From positions 1 through 23,037 of IMG/VR virus record IMGVR_UViG_3300034198_004571: a stretch of DNA of 23,037 nt; one strand, given 5' to 3'. Origin of the DNA: a virus. The translations under genes and the position numbers were made by a program. Positions 6,238 to 13,374 of this stretch are shown in pieces (position 1 is the stretch's first letter; every line of letters begins with the position of its first letter). The notes under the pieces were generated by a model. The model ran no database searches. It had not been told where the DNA came from and saw nothing but the letters and a program-made list of their open reading frames with translations.

Positions 6238-7266
6238 ATGATCGAAAACGAAGGGGCAACCCCCATCGAAGACGAAGTTATTGAAGTCGAACAGCCCAAG
6301 AGCATGGACGACACGATCCGCGAGACGCTGCGCAGTCTCAAGGAGCGAGGCGCAGAGATCGAGGCTCCGGCTGATCCGGAAGAAAAAGCCGAACGCATTC
6401 GCAACGAACAGGGCAAGTTTGCCAAGGCCGAGGACAAGCCAGTCGAGCCCGAAACACCCGCCGAGCCTGAAGTGGCCGAGCCGCAGATCAAGGCGGCACC
6501 GAACACCTGGAAGAAAGGTCCTGCCGAGAAGTTTGTCGCGCTCGACCCCGAAGTGCAGGAAGAAATCCTGCGCCGCGAGGCAGACATCCACAAGGGGCTT
6601 GAGGGTTACAAAGCCAAGGCGCAATGGGCTGACACCATGCAGTCGGCCATCGCTCCATTTGAGGCCACCGTGCGCGCTTTGGGCGTGACGCCTGACGTTG
6701 CAGTGCGCGAGCTGATGGCAGCGGACCACAAGATGCGCTACGGCACACCAGCCGACAAGCAGCAGTATTTCGCCTATCTGGCGAAATCTTACGGAGTTGA
6801 CCTAAGCCAACTCCCAGCCACAGATTCAGCATCGGTTGACCCGACAGTCGCAGCCCTGAAACAACAGGTCGAGCAGTTGTACGGGCACATCAACCAGCAA
6901 CAAGTTCAGAGCAAGCAGCAAGCAGAACAAGCGCTCAACAGCGAGATTTCTGCCTTTGCTGCCGATCCGAAGAATAGGCATTTTGAGAGTGTCAGGGGGT
7001 ACATGGCCGCGCTACTGCAAGCCGGTCAGGCCTCCGATCTAGCAGATGCCTATGAGCAAGCGGTCTACGCAAACCCAGCGACCAGAGCAGCCTTACTTGC
7101 AGAACAGCAAGCCGCAGCTCGGGCTGAGTCAGCGAAGAAAGCACAGGCGGCAAAAGCGGCCAGCAGCGTCAACGTGCGCAATCGGCCATCAATGCCAGTT
7201 AGCCAGCCCATAGGTTCTATGGACGACACCATCAGGGCGACTTTGCGACGACTGCAAAGCGCCTGA
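6238..7266 (+). CDS. Probable capsid scaffold protein, 342 aa
   Basis: The start chosen is ATG 6238, with CGGAG at 6228-6232 five bases upstream. The in-frame ATG 6223 sits in the T-run of the terminator and has no ribosome site. The protein is acidic at the N-terminus, Glu/Lys/Pro-rich through residue 90, then mostly helical, with a Gln-rich coiled-coil stretch near 205-240 (QQVEQLYGHINQQQVQSKQQ) and an Ala-rich C-terminus. Lack of beta structure, charge, and position immediately before the major capsid gene are typical of podovirus scaffolds. The motif SMDDTIRxTLRxL appears at both ends (residues 22-34 and 327-339). No protease motif was seen. The scaffold identity is from context and composition. 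Confidence 0.78.
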   Translation: MIENEGATPIEDEVIEVEQPKSMDDTIRETLRSLKERGAEIEAPADPEEKAERIRNEQGKFAKAEDKPVEPETPAEPEVAEPQIKAAPNTWKKGPAEKFVALDPEVQEEILRREADIHKGLEGYKAKAQWADTMQSAIAPFEATVRALGVTPDVAVRELMAADHKMRYGTPADKQQYFAYLAKSYGVDLSQLPATDSASVDPTVAALKQQVEQLYGHINQQQVQSKQQAEQALNSEISAFAADPKNRHFESVRGYMAALLQAGQASDLADAYEQAVYANPATRAALLAEQQAAARAESAKKAQAAKAASSVNVRNRPSMPVSQPIGSMDDTIRATLRRLQSA

Positions 7267-7290
7267 TTCCTCACACACTAGGAGCACATC

Positions 7291-8286
7291 ATGGCCTCAC
7301 CCGGTCAAGGTTATTCCGCCGGTAACTTCGGCGTTTTCTCGGAGTTGGTCACAACGACCTTCCGCAATCACAGCAAGGACATTGCTGACAACGTATCCAA
7401 GCACAACGCGCTCTATCGCAAGCTCACCGAGACCGGCAACGTCCGCCTCGAGGACGGCGGTCTGAGCATCGTTCAGCCGCTGGAATACGCCAACAACACC
7501 ACTTATCAGCGCTACTCGGGCTATGACGTGCTCAACATCGGCGCGGTCGATGTCCTGAGCGCTGCCGAATACCCGTGGCGTCAGGTTGCGGTCAATCTGG
7601 CTGTGTCCGGTCTGGAAATGCGTACCAACAGCGGCGAAAACCGCATCATCAACTTCGTCAAGGCGAAGGTGAAAAACGCGCAGCACAGCTTTTCCAACGG
7701 CCTGAGCGCTGACCTGTACTCTGACGGCACCGCCGCCAACCAGATTAACGGTCTGCAAGCACTGGTTGCTGACGCTGGCACAGGCACTGTGGGCGGCATC
7801 AACAGCTCGACCTATGCCTTCTGGCAAAACGTCGTGCAGTCTGCTGCGGCACCTCTGCAAGGCGGCTCGGGCATTACGCCTTCGGCCACCACGTTCGAGT
7901 CGCTGATGCTTCCGCTGTGGATCAAGTTGACCCGTGGCATGGACACGCCTGATTTGATCGTGATGTCGGACGACTACTTCACGTTCTATGAGCAGTCGCA
8001 GACCTCGCTGAAGCGCTACACCGCAGCCGAAGACGGCAAGGGCGGGATGATGACCATGAAGTACAAGTCTGCGGACGTGTTCTTCGACTCATCGGGTGGC
8101 ATCCCAGCCGGTCACGCCTATTTCCTCAACAGCAAGTACATCGACTTGGTGGTCCATCAGGACGCAAACATCACCATGCTCGATGACGTTGAGGCGATCA
8201 ACCAAGACGCGTTGGTGAAAACCATCATCTGGCAGGGCAATGTTGCGTTGAGCAACCGTTCCCTCCAGGGCGTCCTCAAGGCTTAA
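7291..8286 (+). CDS. Major capsid protein, 331 aa
   Basis: ATG 7291 is preceded by AGGAG about eight bases upstream. Length and sequence fit the major capsid proteins of BPP-1/BcepC6B-like podoviruses, which have an HK97-type fold. An N-terminal arm (residues 1-45, FGVFSELVTTTFRNHSKDIA) is followed by a region that matches an E-loop (LEDGGLSIVQPLEYANNTTY). Mixed alpha/beta core and A-domain sequence follows, including PDLIVMSDDYFTFYE and HAYFLNSKYIDLVVH. There is no sign of a fused protease or a long delta domain, which fits a separate scaffold gene just upstream. It forms the icosahedral shell with the cement-like protein encoded next. Confidence 0.88.
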   Translation: MASPGQGYSAGNFGVFSELVTTTFRNHSKDIADNVSKHNALYRKLTETGNVRLEDGGLSIVQPLEYANNTTYQRYSGYDVLNIGAVDVLSAAEYPWRQVAVNLAVSGLEMRTNSGENRIINFVKAKVKNAQHSFSNGLSADLYSDGTAANQINGLQALVADAGTGTVGGINSSTYAFWQNVVQSAAAPLQGGSGITPSATTFESLMLPLWIKLTRGMDTPDLIVMSDDYFTFYEQSQTSLKRYTAAEDGKGGMMTMKYKSADVFFDSSGGIPAGHAYFLNSKYIDLVVHQDANITMLDDVEAINQDALVKTIIWQGNVALSNRSLQGVLKA

Positions 8287-8296
8287 GGAGAGCACC

Positions 8297-9019
8297 ATGC
8301 CTTTTTCACAAATCACGCCTGTCGTCGGACAGTTGCAGCAGGGTTATCCCAACCCAGTGGACACGATCCAACGCGAAATTCTGGGCACGGTCATCCCAGC
8401 GGTGGACAACTACTTTGGTTTCGGCGAGTTCATGTACGTGCAGTTCCCTGCATCGGCTGCGATCACGTTCGGCCAAGTGGTGGTCATTTCCGGTTTCGGC
8501 GGCTCGTCTGGTTATTCCGCAGCCGTTGCCACCAACGCCGCCAACACTGGCCGCTCTATCGGCATCTGCATCAACGCTGTGGCCTCGGTCGCTTCAGTGC
8601 AGTACGGCTGGGTCCAGATCAGCGGCAACGCTGTGATCAAGACCACCGCGTCGGTAGCAGCAGGTACGACGTTCGGCATTGACGCTTCGACTGGTGGCTC
8701 GGTTGCAGCCAACTCGGCAGGCCGTCAGGTGCTCAACGCTGTGTCGGTTGCGCCTTCCACCACCACCATCGTCAAGACTTGGACGCTGCGCAACGGCTCG
8801 CCGATTGCTGTGGCTTCGAACGTTGACGGCTTGGTGCCGGGTCTGGCGCTGTCTGGCACGGGTGTGTCGGGCACGATCACGTCGATCGACTACGACAACC
8901 GCACGATCACGATGTCTGCCAACGCTTCGGCTGGTGGCCCATCGTCGGTGACTGCGACTTACACCGGCTTCATCGTCGGTCAGATCAATCGTCCTTTCCT
9001 CCAAGGCGCGACCTCTTGA
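8297..9019 (+). CDS. Probable capsid cement/decoration protein, 240 aa
   Basis: ATG 8297 has AAGGAG at 8284-8289. The gene directly follows the major capsid gene, where many podoviruses encode a cement protein that locks capsomers from outside. Residues 40-150 are a compact beta domain (FMYVQFPASAAITFGQVVVI, SIGICINAVASVASVQYGWV, GNAVIKTTASVAAGTTFGID) of the kind seen in DUF2190-like capsid cement proteins. Residues about 158-223 are a second, Thr/Ser/Gly-rich module (NVDGLVPGLALSGTGVSGTI, DNRTITMSANAS) of a type common in phage surface proteins. The first domain resumes with GFIVGQINRPFLQG. A terminator lies directly downstream. The role is inferred from position and beta composition. Confidence 0.75.
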   Translation: MPFSQITPVVGQLQQGYPNPVDTIQREILGTVIPAVDNYFGFGEFMYVQFPASAAITFGQVVVISGFGGSSGYSAAVATNAANTGRSIGICINAVASVASVQYGWVQISGNAVIKTTASVAAGTTFGIDASTGGSVAANSAGRQVLNAVSVAPSTTTIVKTWTLRNGSPIAVASNVDGLVPGLALSGTGVSGTITSIDYDNRTITMSANASAGGPSSVTATYTGFIVGQINRPFLQGATS

Positions 9020-9037
9020 TCTTGTTTTGAGAACGGT

Positions 9038-9069
9038 CCTCCGGCTCACAAAGCCGGGGGGCTTTTCTT
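9038..9069 (+). terminator. Rho-independent terminator after capsid/cement genes
   Basis: A 9-bp stem with one G-T pair (CCTCCGGCT 9038-9046 with AGCCGGGGG 9052-9060) encloses a five-base loop and is followed by GCTTTTCTTCT. It ends the scaffold-capsid-cement unit. Confidence 0.8.
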
Positions 9070-9091
9070 CTGCGCTCACACGAACGCAGAA
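9068..9091 (+). other. Second hairpin behind the terminator
   Basis: TTCTGCG (9068-9074) pairs perfectly with CGCAGAA (9085-9091) around a ten-base loop. It shares its first bases with the T-rich tail of the terminator at 9038-9069, so both can form only partly at once. It could be an RNA 5'-end stabilising hairpin for the next message or a protein-binding inverted repeat. No function is proven. Confidence 0.4.
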
Positions 9092-9121
9092 CAAAAGTGC
9101 AACCACTTCAAGGATTACCCA

Positions 9122-9736
9122 ATGGCCTACGCCGACCCGATGAGCAGAGTCCCGTTTTTCATGTTCGCTGACCGTGAGCACGGTGTCGATGAACCCGCCA
9201 GCAAAGAACTGGGCTACCAAGTGCCCAAGATGGCGACATTCATTCTGATTACCCCCCACGGCCACAAGGGCGATCCGCTGGAATTCTTTGCAGACGAGTT
9301 CATCGAGCGTAAGGGTCGCGAAGCCCGCGAGGGTCGGTATGACCATACCTGGGTGGCCGAGTTCAAGTCGGGTCTCGCCGCGCACCGTGAAGGCAAGGCC
9401 ATTCCACGCAATGGCACCGCGCTGATCACATGGGAACGCATCCTCAAGTCGCGCCGTGAGCAACTGGTGCAGCGCTTCCCCACGGTCGAGGATTTGGCCG
9501 CTGTGCCTGACTCATCGCTGGGCGAAATTGGCCTTGATGGGCGCGTTCTGCGCGACATGGCAAAGGCCGACATTCAAGCCAAGCGTGACCTGTCGCCCGT
9601 GGTCAAGGAACTGGCCGACACCAAAGAAGAAAACCGCCGACTGCAAGAGCAACTTGACGCACTGACGGCTCGCCTTGACCGCATGGACGAAGACAAGCCG
9701 CGCCGCCGCAAGTCGGCAGAAACCGAACTGGCGTAA
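9122..9736 (+). CDS. Hypothetical head-region protein with C-terminal coiled coil, 204 aa
   Basis: ATG 9122 is preceded by AAGGA at 9110-9114. It follows the capsid genes after two hairpins and precedes the adaptor gene. Residues 1-110 are a mixed domain of unknown fold (YQVPKMATFILITPHGHKGD, DPLEFFADEFIERKGREARE). Residues 120-160 are helical. Residues 165-190 are a clear coiled coil (ELADTKEENRRLQEQLDALT), followed by a very basic tail (KPRRRKSAETELA). No membrane segment or enzyme motif is seen. Similar proteins are often found between cement and adaptor genes of podoviruses and have no assigned job; a role in head completion is possible. Confidence 0.72.
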   Translation: MAYADPMSRVPFFMFADREHGVDEPASKELGYQVPKMATFILITPHGHKGDPLEFFADEFIERKGREAREGRYDHTWVAEFKSGLAAHREGKAIPRNGTALITWERILKSRREQLVQRFPTVEDLAAVPDSSLGEIGLDGRVLRDMAKADIQAKRDLSPVVKELADTKEENRRLQEQLDALTARLDRMDEDKPRRRKSAETELA

Positions 9737-9746
9737 GGAGTAGCCC

Positions 9747-10454
9747 GTGGCCCTGTCCTGCCTTCAAATCGTTCAAGCCGCGTGCAAGCGCATCGGCATC
9801 GTGGCGCCGACTGCGGCCTATACATCGCAGGACCAGCAGATCATTCAATTGCTGTCTCTGAGCGAGGAAGAAGGGCAGGAGCAGGCTACCCGTTACCCGT
9901 GGCAAGCCCTGCAAACAGAAACCACGTTCACCACAGTGGCGGCTCAGGTGCAAGGTGCAATCTCCACCATTGCGCCGGGGTTCGATTACATCGTCAACGA
10001 CACGATCTGGAACCGCTCGCTACGTCGTCCGGTGTATGGACCCAAGTCTCAGCAGGATTGGCAGCAAGCCAAGGCCATGCAGATCAATGGCCCGTTCAAC
10101 TCGTTTCGGATCATCGGCGACGTACTGAATTTCTACCCCAATCCAGTGGCGGGGCAAACGTGTGCGTTTGAGTACATCAGCCTCAACTGGATCGCCACCT
10201 CCACGGGTAGCACCTCATCAACGTGGACCAACGACGCCGACACGCCGCGCATTGACGATCAGTTGATGGTGCTGGGGCTGGTGTGGCGTTGGAAGCAAGC
10301 CAAGGGTCTGGATTACGCCGAGGATTTCAACAAGTACGAACGCCGCATCGCCGACTTGATGGGCCGCGATTCCGGCAAGGCCACGCTGTCAATGTCAGGC
10401 GCGAAATACGACATTCAGCCGGGTGTGTTTGTGCCTGCCGGGAGCTGGTTCTAA
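9747..10454 (+). CDS. Head-tail adaptor protein (SU10-type), 235 aa
   Basis: The start is GTG 9747 with AAGGAG seven bases before it, a strong ribosome site that decides the start. The N-terminus (LSCLQIVQAACKRIGIVAPT) followed by QIIQLLSLSEEEGQEQATRY and PWQALQ is the typical opening of podovirus adaptor proteins of the phage SU10 type, which attach below the portal and hold the nozzle and fibres. The middle is beta-rich (FRIIGDVLNFYPNPVAGQTC). The C-terminus carries a helix with VWRWKQAKGLDYAEDF and ends FVPAGSWF. The nozzle gene overlaps the stop (TAATG 10452-10456), consistent with both being tail parts made together. Confidence 0.8.
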   Translation: MALSCLQIVQAACKRIGIVAPTAAYTSQDQQIIQLLSLSEEEGQEQATRYPWQALQTETTFTTVAAQVQGAISTIAPGFDYIVNDTIWNRSLRRPVYGPKSQQDWQQAKAMQINGPFNSFRIIGDVLNFYPNPVAGQTCAFEYISLNWIATSTGSTSSTWTNDADTPRIDDQLMVLGLVWRWKQAKGLDYAEDFNKYERRIADLMGRDSGKATLSMSGAKYDIQPGVFVPAGSWF

Positions 10455-11992
10455 TGCGTCAAGCCGCCGCAGGAGTCAGTCGCAGGCAGGTCTCCAAAAC
10501 CGCCAGCGTGTCGTCCCCTGTGGGCGGCTGGAACGCCCGCGATCCGTTGGCCGAGATGAAGCCGACCGACGCGGTGATTCTCGACAACTTCTTCTGCACG
10601 CCTTATGACGTTCGTGCTCGCTTTGGGTATTCGACATGGGCCACGGGCCTGTCGGGCACCGTCGAGACGCTGGCGTCCTACTCGCCACCGTCGGGCACCA
10701 TCCAACTGTTCGCCTGTTCGGGCGGCAACATCTACAACGTCACGACCGCCGGGGCTGTCGGTGCTGCGGTGCAAACGGGCCTGACCTCCAATCGGTGGCA
10801 GCACGTCAATTTCGGCACGGCAGGCGGCAACTTCCTATACATGGTCAACGGTGCAGACGCGCCGCGCTATTGGGACGGTTCCGCATGGACCAATGCCGCC
10901 ATTACCGGCGTGACGCCTGCCAACCTGATCAACATCTGCGCGCACAAGGCGCGGCTGTGGTTCTGCGAAAAGAACTCCCTGAAGGCGTGGTATCTGCCTA
11001 CGCTGTCCATCGCTGGAGCGGCCACGTCGTTCGACTTCTCGTCGCTGTTCAATCGCGGCGGCTACCTGATGGCGCTGGGCACTTGGTCGCTCGACGCAGG
11101 CTACGGGATGGACGACTACTTCGTCGCCGTGACCTCTGAGGGGCAAGTCGCGGTCTACAAAGGAACCGACCCCGCCAGTGCATCGACATGGGCTTTAATC
11201 GGCATCTACGACATCGGCGCACCCATCGGGCGGCGCTGCATGACCAAATACGCAGGCGACTTGCTGATCATTTGCCGCGACGGTCTGGCCCCTCTGTCCA
11301 AAGCGCTCATGTCCTCGCGGGTCAATTCGCAGGAAATGCTGACCGACAAGATTCAGCACGTCATGTCGGATTACGTGACGACCTACGGTAGCAACTTCGG
11401 CTGGGAGACAACACTCTATCCGAACGAGAACATGTTGCTTGTTAACGTGCCGGTGAGTTCTACCGTCAGTTATCAACTGGTGATGAACACGATTTCGGGC
11501 GCATGGTCTCGGTTTCTTGGCTGGAATGCAACTGGCTTTGAATTGCACGGCGACCTGATCTATTACGGCAGCGGTGGCACGGTTTACAAAGCCTGGGACA
11601 CACAAGGCGACAACGGCACCAACATCGCTTTCGAGGCGTTGCAATCGTTTAGCTACTTCGGCAATTCGGGCCAGTTGAAGCAAGTCAAGATGGTGCGCCC
11701 CATCATTTCGTTCACCGGCCTGCCTTCGGTGCTTCTGGGGGTCAATACGGACTTCGACCAGACACGACCTATCGGACCCATCAGCGCGCCGCGTTATACG
11801 TGGGGTCTATGGGACTCGGCCACTTGGGACAGTTCTGTGTGGGGCTCGGATGACCTAGCCATCAACCGCGATTGGCAGACAGCCTTTGCGATGGGCTATT
11901 GCATCGCGGGGCATTTGGTCGGCACGGGGCAGGCATTTCAACTGCGTTGGGCCTCAACGGATTACCTGCTGGAGTCCGGAGGCGTGATTTGA
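10454..11992 (+). CDS. Tail nozzle/stabilisation protein (beta-propeller type), 512 aa
   Basis: The start is ATG 10454, overlapping the adaptor stop, with GGAG at 10441-10444. A longer frame opening at 10283 would overlap the adaptor gene and is rejected. The protein starts with a basic arm, then VGGWNARDPLAEMKPTDAVI, the usual opening of podovirus nozzle proteins. The body consists of repeated blade-like strands with aromatic and Gly residues (GNFLYMVNGADAPRYWDGSA, HKARLWFCEKNSLKAWYLPT, GDLLIICRDGLAPLSKALMS), as in P22 gp10-like and SU10-like propellers. Length is close to that of P22 gp10. The C-terminal part is a beta domain (YTWGLWDSATWDSSVWGSDD). It forms the tube below the adaptor through which DNA leaves. 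Confidence 0.82.
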   Translation: MRQAAAGVSRRQVSKTASVSSPVGGWNARDPLAEMKPTDAVILDNFFCTPYDVRARFGYSTWATGLSGTVETLASYSPPSGTIQLFACSGGNIYNVTTAGAVGAAVQTGLTSNRWQHVNFGTAGGNFLYMVNGADAPRYWDGSAWTNAAITGVTPANLINICAHKARLWFCEKNSLKAWYLPTLSIAGAATSFDFSSLFNRGGYLMALGTWSLDAGYGMDDYFVAVTSEGQVAVYKGTDPASASTWALIGIYDIGAPIGRRCMTKYAGDLLIICRDGLAPLSKALMSSRVNSQEMLTDKIQHVMSDYVTTYGSNFGWETTLYPNENMLLVNVPVSSTVSYQLVMNTISGAWSRFLGWNATGFELHGDLIYYGSGGTVYKAWDTQGDNGTNIAFEALQSFSYFGNSGQLKQVKMVRPIISFTGLPSVLLGVNTDFDQTRPIGPISAPRYTWGLWDSATWDSSVWGSDDLAINRDWQTAFAMGYCIAGHLVGTGQAFQLRWASTDYLLESGGVI

Positions 11993-12387
11993 TCGTCATC
12001 GGTGAGCATGTGTGCCACTGGGTCGCACAGCGCACGGGCGGCGAGTATTTCGGGGGCGGGCAGGGCATTGGCTGGACCCGCGACGGCGAACTGGTGGGCG
12101 GGGTGCTGGTGGACAACAGCACGGGCCGCTCGGTGCAAATGCACTGCGCCGGAATCGGCGGGCACTGGTTGAGCAAGTCGCTGCTGCGCTACTCGTTCCA
12201 CTACGTTTTCAACGAGTTGCAAGTTCACAAGGCAATCGCTCTGGTGGACTCGACCAACGTCGAAGCGCTGCGGCTGGATCGTCACTTGGGATTCGTCCAA
12301 GAGGCTGTGATCACGGGCACGGGACGACACGGCGACACCATCATTTTGAGCATGACACGCGACCAATGTCGCTACCTGGAGACCTGA
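11989..12387 (+). CDS. GNAT-fold acetyltransferase-like protein, 132 aa, TTG start
   Basis: No ATG or GTG is available near the junction. TTG 11989 overlaps the nozzle stop (TTGA) and has GGAGG at 11978-11982, six bases upstream, so it is taken as the start. The second half matches the GNAT fold: GGHWLSKSLLRYSFHYVFNE helix, HKAIALVDSTNVEALRL, then RHLGFVQEAVI, the usual 'N..A..l...lGF..Eg' segment. The acetyl-CoA loop is degenerate: AGIGGHWL stands where R/Q-x-x-G-x-G/A is expected. The protein might bind acetyl-CoA and modify a virion or host protein, or be a GNAT-fold structural relic. Genes like this recur in podovirus tail modules between the nozzle and ejection genes. Confidence 0.72.
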   Translation: MIVIGEHVCHWVAQRTGGEYFGGGQGIGWTRDGELVGGVLVDNSTGRSVQMHCAGIGGHWLSKSLLRYSFHYVFNELQVHKAIALVDSTNVEALRLDRHLGFVQEAVITGTGRHGDTIILSMTRDQCRYLET

Positions 12388-12390
12388 CAC

Positions 12391-13374
12391 ATGGGCAAAC
12401 CCTCAGCACCCAAGACGCCCGACTATGCCGGAGCCGCGCAAGCCACGGCGGCAGGCAACCTCGAGGCGACCAAGTACGCCACCGAAGCCAATCGGGTCAA
12501 CACGTACACGCCCTATGGGTCGCTAACCTACGCGCAAGACCCGAAGAACTCCAACAAGTGGACTTCAACGACGACGCTGGCTCCGGATCAGCAAAAGTTG
12601 CTTGACCAGCAAAACAAGACCAGCGAGAACCTTGCGGCCATGCAAGACGCTGCGACCACTCGCGTGGGCACGACGCTGGGTCAAAACATCCCGAGCGCTT
12701 ACGACCCCAACCAAGCCACCAACAACGCCGCGCAATTGCTCGACGCTCGCTTGCTGCCTCAACAGCAGCGCGACATGGCGCAACTTCAAACGCAGTTGGC
12801 AAACCAAGGGATCACCCAAGGCTCTGAGGCATACAACAACGAAATGGATCGGCTGGGCAGGCAGCAAAACGATGCCCGTCAGCAAAACCAGTTGCAAGGC
12901 ATCAACCTGGGCATGACCCAGCAGGGCCAGCAGTACAACCAGGCGACGGCAAACCGTAACGTGCCACTAAATGAGTTGAACGCTTTGCGCACCGGCGCAC
13001 AGGTAACAAACCCGACGTTTCAGCAAGCACCGCAGCAGCAGACCACTGCCGGCCCTGACATGCTGGGTGCAGCCAACTCGCAGAACCAATACAACATGGG
13101 CTTGTACAACTCTCAGGTTGGCTCTGCCAATGGACTGATGGGTGGGCTGACCTCATTGGCTGGCGCGGGGATCATGAAGTATTCAGACCGTCGCCTCAAG
13201 AAGAACATCCGCAAGGTCGGCACGTTCAACGGTTTGAACGTCTATTCCTACCGTTACAAAGCGGGTGGCCCGATGCAAATCGGCGTCATGGCTCAGGAGG
13301 TCATGGAGGTCAACCCGAGCGCCGTTCACATCATGCCTGACGGCTTCATGGCCGTGAACTACGGAGCACTGTGA
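12391..13374 (+). CDS. Gln-rich virion protein with C-terminal S74 chaperone domain, 327 aa
   Basis: ATG 12391 has GGAG at 12378-12381, nine bases upstream. Residues 1-255 are Gln/Asn/Ala-rich and largely helical (TKYATEANRVNTYTPYGSLT, then several QQQ and NQ-rich helices), ending in a Gly/Ala-rich hydrophobic stretch (SANGLMGGLTSLAGAGIM). Residues 262-327 match the peptidase S74 intramolecular chaperone: SDRRLKKNIRKVG, then QIGVMAQEVMEVNPSAV and AVNYGAL. Ser265 and Lys270 fit the Ser-Lys dyad that self-cleaves just before the Ser in endosialidase chaperones. These usually end tail fibres, but this protein lies beside ejection-type genes and does not look like a beta fibre. The S74 call is firm; the job of the rest is inferred as internal virion or tail-associated. 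Confidence 0.78.
   Translation: MGKPSAPKTPDYAGAAQATAAGNLEATKYATEANRVNTYTPYGSLTYAQDPKNSNKWTSTTTLAPDQQKLLDQQNKTSENLAAMQDAATTRVGTTLGQNIPSAYDPNQATNNAAQLLDARLLPQQQRDMAQLQTQLANQGITQGSEAYNNEMDRLGRQQNDARQQNQLQGINLGMTQQGQQYNQATANRNVPLNELNALRTGAQVTNPTFQQAPQQQTTAGPDMLGAANSQNQYNMGLYNSQVGSANGLMGGLTSLAGAGIMKYSDRRLKKNIRKVGTFNGLNVYSYRYKAGGPMQIGVMAQEVMEVNPSAVHIMPDGFMAVNYGAL

Noticed and set aside
8594-9463. Minus-strand 289-residue frame across the cement gene, terminator and next gene
   Set aside because: It is Arg/Val-rich shadow sequence crossing a + strand terminator; both + strand genes are well supported.
10283-10453. Upstream extension of the nozzle gene
   Set aside because: The extension lies wholly within the adaptor gene in another frame; ATG 10454 has GGAG upstream and overlaps the adaptor stop.
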